From Nanosynbacter sp. (GTDB lineage Bacteria; Patescibacteriota; Saccharimonadia; Saccharimonadales; Saccharimonadaceae), in contig JABZKC010000019.1 of NCBI GenBank assembly GCA_015257485.1, positions 1 to 13,476 on the forward strand: a DNA stretch of 13,476 nucleotides. Reading direction: 5' to 3'. Below, in pieces: positions 6,335-12,962 of the stretch (position 1 is the first letter of the stretch; each line of letters opens with the position of its first letter). A program made the translations under genes and the position numbers. The notes under the pieces were generated by a model, which searched no databases, had not been told where the DNA came from, and worked only from the letters and a program-made list of their open reading frames with translations.

Positions 6335-7537
6335 TTACTGATTTTTGGGTGGAAAATAAAGTTTCTGGTCCTTAATTTCTTCTGGGAGGTAACTTTTTTG
6401 ATGATGAAAATTAGCTTCCCATTTATAATCTTTGCCATAGCCCAGATTTTTCATCAGTTTGGTTTCGGGATTGCGAATCTCGAGCGGGATGGGTAGATGA
6501 CTAGTGTTTTTGGCGAGAGCCTTAGCGCGGCCCCAAGCGTCATAGCTAGAGCGATCTTTTTTAGACTTGGCGAGGGCGATGGCAACGTGCGATAAAATAA
6601 TTCCCCCTTCTGGCATGCCAACTTTTTCGATAGCAGAAAAAGCTGACTCGGCGAGGGTGAGGGCGCCGTTACCAGCAAGGCCGATATCTTCGGAAGCAAA
6701 AATTACCATGCGACGAGCAATGAATTTGGGATCCTCTCCGCCTTCCAGCATGCGGGCTAAATAATAAAGTGTGGCGTCGACATCACTGCCGCGCATGGAT
6801 TTAATGAAAGCAGAAATGGTATCGTAGTGGCGATCACCGGATTTATCAAAATAATTGACTTTATTGTTTAGGGTTTTAGTGACAAAATCGAGAGTAAGTT
6901 TATTTTTGAGTGAAAGACAGAGTTCGAGGTCGCCAAGTGCCGAACGGGCGTCGCCGTGACTAAGGTGGGCGAGAAAATTGATAACTTCAGGGTCGATTTT
7001 GGCTTTAGGGTATTCTTTCTCGATGGCGCGGAGAAGAATGTCCTTGATGTCGGAATCTTTTAAGGTAGATAAAATCACTACGCGACTACGCGAAATGAGT
7101 GCGGGGATGACTTCAAAACTCGGATTTTCTGTAGTGGCGCCAATCAGAGTGATGAGACCAGATTCGACATGGGGTAAAAAAGCGTCTTGTTGAGCTTTAT
7201 TAAAACGATGAATCTCATCAATAAAAAGCAGGGTGCGGACTTTGAGGTTCCAGTTTTGGCGCGCACGTTCAACCACTTGCTCGACATCGGATTTATGAGC
7301 GGCGACGGCGGAAAGTTCGACGAAGTCAGCGTCAAGTTCTTTGGCAATAATGCGAGCTAGAGTGGTTTTGCCAGTGCCGGGAGGTCCCCAGAAAATCAGA
7401 TTAGTGGGTTCTTTTGATTTAATTAATTCCGTAAGAATTTTACCCTTGCCAATAATAGTTTTTTGACCAAAAACTTCATCGAGACTTTGCGGTCGCATAC
7501 GTTCGGCAAGAGGTTTTCTTAAATCATTGAATTCCAT
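6335..7537 (-). CDS. rarA: Replication-associated recombination protein A (RarA/MgsA), AAA+ ATPase
   Basis: RarA is a clamp-loader-related AAA+ ATPase acting at stalled replication forks. In 400 residues it has Walker A GPPGTGKTT (51-59), Walker B LLFIDEIHRF (103-112), sensor-1 LIGATTENPSF (131-141) and arginine-finger region SRSR (149-152). The RarA-specific C-terminal half includes YYLARMLEGGEDPKFIARRM and IALAKSKKDRSSYDA, with the family ending of the type YLPEEIKDQKLYFPP. Length is slightly below the usual 430-450. There is no Shine-Dalgarno before the ATG; instead an extended -10 ends 6 nt away, so the mRNA may be leaderless. The divergent neighbour is ppa. Confidence 0.96.
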   Translation of the reverse strand: MEFNDLRKPLAERMRPQSLDEVFGQKTIIGKGKILTELIKSKEPTNLIFWGPPGTGKTTLARIIAKELDADFVELSAVAAHKSDVEQVVERARQNWNLKVRTLLFIDEIHRFNKAQQDAFLPHVESGLITLIGATTENPSFEVIPALISRSRVVILSTLKDSDIKDILLRAIEKEYPKAKIDPEVINFLAHLSHGDARSALGDLELCLSLKNKLTLDFVTKTLNNKVNYFDKSGDRHYDTISAFIKSMRGSDVDATLYYLARMLEGGEDPKFIARRMVIFASEDIGLAGNGALTLAESAFSAIEKVGMPEGGIILSHVAIALAKSKKDRSSYDAWGRAKALAKNTSHLPIPLEIRNPETKLMKNLGYGKDYKWEANFHHQKSYLPEEIKDQKLYFPPKNQ

Positions 7538-7543
7538 AGTTTT

Positions 7544-7574
7544 AGTTTAGCACAGAGAGAAAAAATGGTATAAT
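7544..7574. promoter_or_regulatory. Overlapping divergent promoters of rarA and ppa
   Basis: Plus strand: TGG-TATAAT (-10 at 7569-7574) with weak -35 TTTAGC (7546-7551), 17-bp spacer, for ppa. Minus strand: TGC-TAAACT (-10 at 7544-7549) with weak -35 TATACC (7567-7572), also 17 bp, for rarA. Each -10 overlaps the other promoter's -35, so the two polymerases should exclude one another. The rarA -10 ends 6 nt before its ATG. Confidence 0.65.
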
Positions 7575-7584
7575 AAGAAAAAAT

Positions 7585-7591
7585 AAAGGAG
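7585..7591 (+). promoter_or_regulatory. ppa Shine-Dalgarno
   Basis: AAAGGAG ends 4 nt before the ppa ATG. This strong site contrasts with its divergent neighbour rarA, which has none. Confidence 0.8.
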
Positions 7592-7595
7592 AAAT

Positions 7596-8129
7596 ATGGC
7601 TGATTTTAACAAAATTTTGACCCCAGGTGACTACGAAAATGGTGAATTAAATGTAGTGATCGAAATTCCTACTGGTTCTAACCACAAAATTGAATGGGAC
7701 CGCAAAAATGCTTGCTTTATGCTTGACCGTGTCGAACCAATGGCATTTGCAAAGCCTTGTAATTATGGTTTTATCCCTCAAACTCTCGATGAGGATGGCG
7801 ATGAACTTGATGTTTTGATGATTACCGATCAGCCTTTGACGACTGGCATTTACATGAAGGCTCGTATTCTTGGCGTAATGAAGTTTGTTGACTCTGATGA
7901 AGTTGATGACAAGATCATTTGTGTGCCAGAAGATGACCGCAATAACGGTGATAAGTACCAAACTTTGGAAGATTTGCCAAAGCAATTGATCCGCCAAATC
8001 GAATTCCACTTCAATCATTACAAAGATTTGAAGAAGCCTGGCACTACTGAGGTGAAAGGTTTCTTCGGTGCTGAGGAAGCTAAGGAAGTCGTAAAAGAAG
8101 CAATTGCTCGCTGGAACGCTCAGGCTTAA
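7596..8129 (+). CDS. ppa: Inorganic pyrophosphatase, family I
   Basis: Soluble inorganic pyrophosphatase hydrolyses PPi to two phosphates, pulling nucleotide, tRNA-charging and polymer synthesis reactions forward. The 177-residue length is typical of bacterial family I. The family signature DEDGDELDVLM (65-75) supplies metal-binding aspartates; other conserved parts are VIEIPTGSNHKIEWD (21-35, Glu23 and Lys31), the region around Arg45, YGFIP (57-61) and the HFNHYKDLKKPG segment. The start is set by a strong SD and its own extended -10 promoter. It is monocistronic, ended by a UUCG-loop terminator. No anomalies. Confidence 0.98.
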   Translation: MADFNKILTPGDYENGELNVVIEIPTGSNHKIEWDRKNACFMLDRVEPMAFAKPCNYGFIPQTLDEDGDELDVLMITDQPLTTGIYMKARILGVMKFVDSDEVDDKIICVPEDDRNNGDKYQTLEDLPKQLIRQIEFHFNHYKDLKKPGTTEVKGFFGAEEAKEVVKEAIARWNAQA

Positions 8130-8140
8130 TTGGTCTTAGT

Positions 8141-8172
8141 AAAAAATAAATCCCTTCGGGGATTTATTTTTT
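8141..8172. terminator. Bidirectional terminator, ppa and convergent gene
   Basis: A perfect 14-bp stem (AAAAAATAAATCCC, 8141-8154, and 8159-8172) is closed by the very stable C(UUCG)G tetraloop on the plus strand. A and T runs at either end let it stop both ppa and the minus-strand gene ending at 8225. Confidence 0.92.
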
Positions 8173-8224
8173 ATGCATAAGACAAATAAACGAGGATGTT
8201 TTTGTTTGAGGCAACAGTAATTAA

Positions 8225-9178
8225 CTAACGCTCGCTAAGAATGCGGTCTTCGAGGCCGCGACCAAGAGGAGTGAGTTTAGTCGGATTAAAATTTTGATTA
8301 AGTGAAATGACGATATATTTACGATCTTCATATTTTGGCAGATCTTTAAATTCGAGAATGGAGGCTTCACTAAAATATGTGAGAGTGTTTGCCACGGTCT
8401 CGGTTTTTAATTTAGCAGAAGCGTAGTCGAAGATAGTGGCTTTATTAATGCCGGAAATAAGAGCAAAATGATCGCCGGTGATGAGAAAATGCGCGAAGAA
8501 TTGATTCCAGTTTTCAGACTGAAGATTTTCGGAATTATAAATAAACTTAATAAGTTTTAGATAGTCGGTCGCGGTGAGGGTGAGATTACTTCCAGAAATT
8601 TTGAGATGCTCTAGGTCCATTTTAGCAAGAAGATTTTCTAGTATAGCGTCAGAAAGTTCAGCGCGGAGGGCGTCCTTGCAGTTGGTATCTCCGGAAGTGA
8701 AAAGTTCATTTAGGCAATCTTGACGAGAGAGCGCGGTTTGGTTTTTGAGATTGATTTGATCGTCGGAATGAAAACTTCCGTCATTGAGACGGCGGTAATT
8801 TTCGTAGGCGACTAGGAGATTAACGAGATTTGGGTCAGTGAAGGTTTTAGTGTCGTTAAAGCGACCAACAATATCCGAATTCGTGAGATCGTAAATTAGA
8901 ACCGACGAGTCTTCGGTAATTCCCTGGTCTCGACGCCAATCATCGACGAGATATTGTAAATCAATGCGGTGCGGTGCGCGTTTTTCAGTAATCTTAGCAA
9001 TCTCCGGTTTTTTATTTTCAGCCTTATCGGCGGTGTTTGAAAGGAGCTTAAGTAAAGAAACTACGCCAAAAGCAATGGCAAATACGCCAAGAATAGTACC
9101 GAGTACGATAAAGAAAATTTTGAGAAAACTAGGTTTGCTATTTTTGGTTAATTCTTCGAGATTGATATCGTCTTGCAT
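8225..9178 (-). CDS. Membrane-anchored serine-hydrolase (beta-lactamase fold)-like protein, catalytic motif missing
   Basis: A 317-residue protein with a short acidic cytosolic tail, one membrane helix (about 19-46) and an outside domain (about 70-317). The domain resembles class A beta-lactamase/DD-peptidase-like proteins: SSVLIYDLTNSDIVGRFND (91-109) reads as the first two strands, FTDPNLVNLLVAYENYRRL (113-131) as the active-site helix, and TLTATDYLKLIKFIY (200-214) as the Thr-rich helix. Where active members have A-S-x-x-K this one has P-N-L-V-N: Asn117 and Asn120 replace the Ser and Lys. No S-x-x-K occurs after residue 44. It is probably a non-catalytic member binding a wall component or a partner. 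Cys155 and Cys167 could form a disulphide. No SD is seen; an extended -10 sits 9 nt from the ATG. Family assignment is by eye. Confidence 0.6.
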   Translation of the reverse strand: MQDDINLEELTKNSKPSFLKIFFIVLGTILGVFAIAFGVVSLLKLLSNTADKAENKKPEIAKITEKRAPHRIDLQYLVDDWRRDQGITEDSSVLIYDLTNSDIVGRFNDTKTFTDPNLVNLLVAYENYRRLNDGSFHSDDQINLKNQTALSRQDCLNELFTSGDTNCKDALRAELSDAILENLLAKMDLEHLKISGSNLTLTATDYLKLIKFIYNSENLQSENWNQFFAHFLITGDHFALISGINKATIFDYASAKLKTETVANTLTYFSEASILEFKDLPKYEDRKYIVISLNQNFNPTKLTPLGRGLEDRILSER

Positions 9179-9187
9179 CTTAAAATT

Positions 9188-9218
9188 ATTTTATCATATT
9201 TAGCATATGCGGTATAAT
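9188..9218. promoter_or_regulatory. Overlapping divergent promoters of the serine-hydrolase-like gene and GH97 gene
   Basis: Minus strand: TGA-TAAAAT (-10 at 9188-9193) with -35 position TATACC (9211-9216). Plus strand: TATAAT (9213-9218) with -35 position TTTATC (9190-9195). Both spacers are 17 bp, and each -10 ends 9 nt before its start codon, leaving at most a few leader bases. The layout is base-for-base that of the rarA/ppa pair. Confidence 0.6.
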
Positions 9219-9227
9219 AATAAGTAT

Positions 9228-11156
9228 ATGAGCTTTTTGAAAGGACTTTTTAAAAAAGAAGAAGCGAAAGCAAATTCTTTGGTAAATGTGAAATCACCAA
9301 GTGGGAGTTTGGTTTTTGAGTTTAGTCTGAAAAATGGTAGTCCGAGTTATCGGGTGCTAAAAAATCAAGAAGTATTACTGAGTAATTCTAGATTAGGTTT
9401 CGAAATTTATAATGAAAAACCGATTGCGGAAAATTTGGGGGTGGTGAGGATTTTGCCAAAATTTAAGGATGAAACTTGGCAGAGTGTGGTGGGGGAAACT
9501 TTGGATATTGTGAATAAATATAATGAGACGACGTTTTATTTGGCGGAGCGTGAAAAAGATGGACGTATCTTTACTTTGAGAGTGCGAGTCTTCGATGAGG
9601 GGGTAGCTTTTCGCTATGAATTTCCGCCGCAACCAGGTTTTCAGCGCATGATTATCACGAATGAGCTAACGGAATTTAATCTCGACATTCATGCGAAAAG
9701 TTGGTCGATGCCGGCCTTTACTTTGGCGAGGTCGGAAACGGATTATGAAGAGCGGGCGATTTTTAATTTGACTGGATCAAGGCAGACACCATTTACCGCA
9801 GAACTTCCGAGTGGCAAGATTTTGTCAATTCATGAAGCAGCATTGATTAATTATGGTTCAATGACTTTGGGGCTGAATAAAATCGGTCGACTGGAGGCGA
9901 ACATTACACCACTTTCAGATGGTATGAAGGCTTATTTGACTTTACCTTTTGAAACGCCATGGCGGGTAGTGATGGTGGCGGATTCTGCTGTGCAACTGAC
10001 GAAAAATAAGATGATTTTAAGCTTAAATCAAAGCCCAAGGATGAATTTTGATTGGGTGGAGCCGATTAAATTTCTGGGAATTTGGTGGGCGATGCTGATC
10101 GGGGTTTGGAGTTTTACAGCTTCCGAGCGACAAGGTGCAACGACGGAGCATGCACTGGAGTATCTTGATTGGTGTGAAAAATTAGGTATCTCGGGACTCT
10201 TGATCGAGGGGTGGTCGGACCAAAATTTGGCAAAGAAGCTAGATAAAAAGAAAATTTTGGAGCGTGCTAAACAAAGAAATATTGAAATTGTGGCGCAATG
10301 TGAGACCGCGAGTCAGATTGATAATTATGAGAAAAATCTGGTTAAACAATTTGATGAATTAGAGACATTAGGTGTGCGCTATTTGAAATTGGATTACTCG
10401 GGTCCTAAAATGTTGATTAAGGGTCGCGAAGAATTTCATCAGTCACAAGCGGGGGTGCTACATTTTAGTAATGTCTTGAAGTTAGCGGCACAGAAAAAAA
10501 TGATGCTAAATGTTCACGAATCGATTAAGGGTACCGGTCTCGAGCGGACTTATCCGAACTTACTCTGTACAGAGGGGGCAAAGGGGCAAGAATATGAAGG
10601 TGGTGGTTTGACTTCTAAACACGCAGTGATTTTACCTTTCACGAGAATACTCGCCGGTGGCTTTGATTTTACACCGGGAATTTTTGATTTAAATAATCCA
10701 GCAAAAAAAGTTTATTCTACCCTAGCGCGACAGTTAGCTTACTATGTTGTATTTCATTCTGGGATGCAGATGTTAGCCGACCGCCCAGAATCTTATGAAA
10801 AAAATCGGGATGCGCTGTCATTTATCCAAAAAGTACCAGTGAATTTTGAAATTGAAGTGCCTTTGCTTGGTAAAATCGGTGAATATTATGCAGTGGCCAG
10901 GCGTGGGCGAGGCGAGTCAGACTGGTATATTGGTGGTATCGTCGATGATATGGCGCGTACGATGAAAATTAAGTTAAGTTTCTTGGAAAAAGACGTGAAA
11001 TATAATGCTTTTATATTCCGTGATGGTGACATAGCGGATTTTCGCATGAACCCAACGGATCTTAAAATTGAGCGCCTAGTGGTGGATGCAGAAGACGAAC
11101 TGGAAATTCCAGTGGTAGGAATGGGCGGCTTCGCGGTGAGACTAATGAAGGCTTAA
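9228..11156 (+). CDS. Glycoside hydrolase family 97 protein, no signal peptide
   Basis: A 642-residue GH97-like enzyme, an exo-acting alpha-glucosidase/alpha-galactosidase family. The N-terminal beta-sandwich starts SPSGSLVFEFSLKNG and includes SRLGFEI and FRYEFP. A (beta/alpha)8 barrel follows with GLLIEGW, GVRYLKLDYSG, MLNVHESIKGTG, RTYPNLLCTEGAKGQEY, LPFTRILAGGFDFTPG and a C-terminal beta domain. The Asp of KLDY (Asp389 in this numbering) lies where retaining members carry their nucleophile; Glu449 and Glu455 of TEGAKGQEY are the conserved acid candidates. The start at 9228 is preferred over an in-frame ATG at 9207 because TATAAT (9213-9218) lies between them. The N-terminus MSFLKGLFKKEEAK has no export signal, so the enzyme appears cytosolic, unlike the periplasmic Bacteroides enzymes. 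Substrate unknown. Confidence 0.85.
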   Translation: MSFLKGLFKKEEAKANSLVNVKSPSGSLVFEFSLKNGSPSYRVLKNQEVLLSNSRLGFEIYNEKPIAENLGVVRILPKFKDETWQSVVGETLDIVNKYNETTFYLAEREKDGRIFTLRVRVFDEGVAFRYEFPPQPGFQRMIITNELTEFNLDIHAKSWSMPAFTLARSETDYEERAIFNLTGSRQTPFTAELPSGKILSIHEAALINYGSMTLGLNKIGRLEANITPLSDGMKAYLTLPFETPWRVVMVADSAVQLTKNKMILSLNQSPRMNFDWVEPIKFLGIWWAMLIGVWSFTASERQGATTEHALEYLDWCEKLGISGLLIEGWSDQNLAKKLDKKKILERAKQRNIEIVAQCETASQIDNYEKNLVKQFDELETLGVRYLKLDYSGPKMLIKGREEFHQSQAGVLHFSNVLKLAAQKKMMLNVHESIKGTGLERTYPNLLCTEGAKGQEYEGGGLTSKHAVILPFTRILAGGFDFTPGIFDLNNPAKKVYSTLARQLAYYVVFHSGMQMLADRPESYEKNRDALSFIQKVPVNFEIEVPLLGKIGEYYAVARRGRGESDWYIGGIVDDMARTMKIKLSFLEKDVKYNAFIFRDGDIADFRMNPTDLKIERLVVDAEDELEIPVVGMGGFAVRLMKA

Positions 11157-11165
11157 AACAGAGAT

Positions 11166-11192
11166 AACCTGGAGATAGGCTCCAGGTTTTTT
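11166..11192 (+). terminator. Terminator of the GH97 gene
   Basis: AACCTGGAG (11166-11174) pairs perfectly with CTCCAGGTT (11180-11188) around a 5-nt loop, followed by T4 to give T6 in all. It lies about 10 nt after the stop. Confidence 0.9.
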
Positions 11193-11214
11193 GATAAAAA
11201 ATAACAGATATGAC

Positions 11215-11274
11215 GTAGAGATGAACTCTACGAGTTTTCAGATAATATCAATGCTGTGTAGGGATGAACTCTAC
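11215..11274. repeat. Two palindromic 17-nt repeats between convergent genes
   Basis: GTAGAG-ATGAA-CTCTAC (11215-11231) and GTAGGG-ATGAA-CTCTAC (11258-11274) differ at one base and are 43 bp apart. Each is a stem of 6 pairs (one G-T in the second copy on the plus strand) with the same 5-nt loop. They follow the GH97 terminator and directly precede the end of the sortase gene, which has no other clear terminator. No T-tract follows either stem. Confidence 0.8.
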
Positions 11275-11278
11275 AAAA

Positions 11279-11767
11279 TTAGATTAATTCAGCAGTGAGG
11301 ATCAAACGTTCAGTATAGTCGTGCCCGGAGATTTTTTCACCATGACAAGTCATCAAGGTGATAGTTGGGGTGGACTTTTTGGTCAGGAGTTTCGACATAT
11401 TGATGTCGGACTTTTGCTGGATTTTGCGGGTTTTGATTTGGTAAGTTTGGTCGCCAAAGCGGAAGGTGTCGCCAATCGCCAGTTTGTCGAGATTTTGGAA
11501 AATTGTCGATGAGTGACCGATAATAAAATCGTGATTTTGATTAGCATGGTAGACGCCAGCGATACGCTCAGGTGAAGTGAGGGTATTTTCGTCACTAATT
11601 TCGAGTGAGCGAATCGGTGAAGTGAGACCGATTTTGGGAATTTCGAGAACTAGATTAGTGTTAGCCTCTACGGTCTGGGGTTGGAAGGCTAAAAAAGTGA
11701 AAACTAGAAAGAAGCATAAATATAATGCGCCAAAAACACCAAAAATTGATGATTTCTTGATTTTCAT
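11279..11767 (-). CDS. Sortase family transpeptidase
   Basis: A 162-residue membrane-anchored sortase with an N-terminal signal anchor (about 8-28) and an outside catalytic domain. It starts LVLEIPKIGLTSPI, has the catalytic His in IIGHSS (His85), the Cys in TITLMTCHG (Cys141) and the Arg in TERLIL (Arg154). This is the full His-Cys-Arg set with a TLxTC-type motif, so it should be active. It is short and lacks class B insertions; class D/E-like is likely but not certain. Sortases join proteins with an LPxTG-like signal to the cell wall or to pilins. No neighbour in this window carries such a signal. SD GGGAG is 4 nt before the ATG, and the gene has its own promoter. Confidence 0.9.
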   Translation of the reverse strand: MKIKKSSIFGVFGALYLCFFLVFTFLAFQPQTVEANTNLVLEIPKIGLTSPIRSLEISDENTLTSPERIAGVYHANQNHDFIIGHSSTIFQNLDKLAIGDTFRFGDQTYQIKTRKIQQKSDINMSKLLTKKSTPTITLMTCHGEKISGHDYTERLILTAELI

Positions 11768-11788
11768 AATGCTCCCGTTTATAAGTTT

Positions 11789-11817
11789 ATTTTAGCAAAA
11801 GCTTATGCTTAAAACAA
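11789..11817 (-). promoter_or_regulatory. Sortase gene promoter
   Basis: Minus strand: -35 TTGTTT (11812-11817), 17-bp spacer ending TGC, -10 TAAAAT (11789-11794). The TGC-TAnAnT form is shared with the arcA, secE and rarA promoters here. The predicted leader is about 15 nt and includes the GGGAG SD. Confidence 0.65.
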
Positions 11818-11890
11818 GAGCTTGAAGTGGGATTTAGGTAGAAATAATGTTGAAAAAAATGATGATTTCAGAGCACAGTTAATAGACGAA

Positions 11891-11915
11891 AAAACAGGAG
11901 CAGATTCCCTGTTTT
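11891..11915 (-). terminator. Terminator of the kinase-metallopeptidase-unknown unit
   Basis: AAAACAGG (11891-11898) pairs with CCTGTTTT (11908-11915) around a 9-nt loop; on the minus strand the stem runs into T6. It lies just after the stop at 11922 and before the sortase promoter. Confidence 0.85.
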
Positions 11916-11921
11916 GGAAAA

Positions 11922-12380
11922 CTAAATAGAATCGTAGGGTTCGTGGATTGGAAATGAAATTGAAGTGCCGAAGCCGAGACGGGATTTAATTTTAGCTCCG
12001 AGGGCGGAATATTGCTCGCTGCTATCAACGGTCATCACGACACTATCGTCAGTAATTGTTAGATGATATTTGGCTGGAGTGATGTCGATGCTTTGAGCAG
12101 AAATCGCATTCATGGAAATTAGAATATTTCCTTTGGTAGGGTTTTTGAGGCGTGAATTAAGGTAGCCAACGATAAATTTGATAATGTCGGTATAGTTTTC
12201 GACTTGGTGACGTCGACGAATGACGTCGAGATCGAGATTTACGCCAATTTTTTCAAGTTTGATAAGATATTCACGATAAATTGGGTCGATGATGTCCGAA
12301 AGATACATGAATTTGCGATCAAAAACACTAGTGTGAACCTTGGTGGCATCAAGAAATTTAGAGATAGATTGCCCTTGCAT
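11922..12380 (-). CDS. Unrecognised cytosolic protein
   Basis: About 152 residues with no signal peptide and no membrane helix. The N-terminal half is helical and charged (LSDIIDPIYREYLIKLEKIGV, then DVIRRRHQVENYTDIIKFIVGYLNSRL). The second half looks like beta strands (GNILISMNAI, KYHLTITDDSVVMTVD) and ends SRLGFGTSISFPI. That helix-pair then strand order faintly recalls a truncated histidine-kinase-type ATP-binding fold, but no N, G1 or G2 box is convincing, so no function is assigned. The start is taken at the ATG at 12380 because TGATATAAT (-10 at 12387-12392) ends 6 nt before it; an in-frame ATG at 12386 lies between and would give 154 residues. The preceding gene's TGA stop supplies the TGA of that extended -10. 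It may be both read from the upstream unit and expressed as a leaderless mRNA. Confidence 0.7.
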   Translation of the reverse strand: MQGQSISKFLDATKVHTSVFDRKFMYLSDIIDPIYREYLIKLEKIGVNLDLDVIRRRHQVENYTDIIKFIVGYLNSRLKNPTKGNILISMNAISAQSIDITPAKYHLTITDDSVVMTVDSSEQYSALGAKIKSRLGFGTSISFPIHEPYDSI

Positions 12381-12386
12381 AAACAT

Positions 12387-12395
12387 ATTATATCA
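12387..12395 (-). promoter_or_regulatory. Extended -10 overlapping the upstream stop codon
   Basis: Minus-strand TGA-TATAAT: the TGA is the stop codon of the YgjP-like gene and TATAAT (12387-12392) is a consensus -10. There is no -35 at 17 bp (AAAAAC). A start 7 nt downstream would fall on the A of the ATG at 12380. The same 12-mer ATGATATAATAT occurs before the kinase gene. Confidence 0.55.
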
Positions 12396-12962
12396 TAGAC
12401 CTGGGTTATGTTTTTTAAGCATTTCACGATGCGCGCGGTAATTTGGGTCATGACTTTCAACTTCCTGCCAAAAAGCCTTGGAATGGTCAGGGTGGTTGAT
12501 GTGTGCGAGTTCATGAATGATTAAATAGTCGCGTAGAACTTCGGGTACTTGCATGAGGCCGATATTCATAGAAATGGTAAACTCGTAGCCGCCAAGGAGG
12601 GATTTTTTGCGACGGGTACAAGAGCCCCAGCGCGTAGACTGATGCTTTAAAGCTACTTTGTCATAATGGTAACCATAACGCTTCGCGAGATATTCAAGGC
12701 GGTAGGGTAAATATTCTTTGGCTTGTTTCATAAGTAGCTTTTTTTGGGTGTCTCGTGCGCGTTGGGTGTCGGGATCGGCTAAATTTAGATCACGCAAGCG
12801 CTCTCGCATGGAATCGAGGCTTTTTTGAATTTGTCGTTCAGAGATAAAGGACGGGACCGACATTTGGAGTCGTCCGGAAGTGGAACGTGAAAAAGAAATG
12901 TTTTTAGCTAAGGCGTTACGGCGAACAACAATTTCGCCAAATTCAGAATCGACGAGAATCAT
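12393..12962 (-). CDS. YgjP/SprT-like zinc metallopeptidase domain protein
   Basis: A 189-residue protein of the YgjP-like metallopeptidase family (DUF45). The zinc motif LIIHELAHINHP holds His150, Glu151 and His154, followed by HSKAFWQEV with Glu167 as the likely third ligand region. RWGSCTRRKK (111-120) is the other family hallmark, with the helical YLPYRLEYLAKRYGYHY before it. The N-terminal part (1-60) is the usual beta-rich lead-in. It is probably a cytosolic protease or peptide-binding protein; substrates of this family are mostly unknown. The gene overlaps the kinase gene by 20 nt and has no own SD, so translation should be coupled. Its stop codon is part of the next gene's -10. Confidence 0.9.
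   Translation of the reverse strand: MILVDSEFGEIVVRRNALAKNISFSRSTSGRLQMSVPSFISERQIQKSLDSMRERLRDLNLADPDTQRARDTQKKLLMKQAKEYLPYRLEYLAKRYGYHYDKVALKHQSTRWGSCTRRKKSLLGGYEFTISMNIGLMQVPEVLRDYLIIHELAHINHPDHSKAFWQEVESHDPNYRAHREMLKKHNPGL

Noticed and set aside
9207..9227. In-frame ATG giving seven extra residues on the GH97 protein
   Set aside because: The only good promoter -10 (9213-9218) would lie inside the coding region; family similarity starts well after it.
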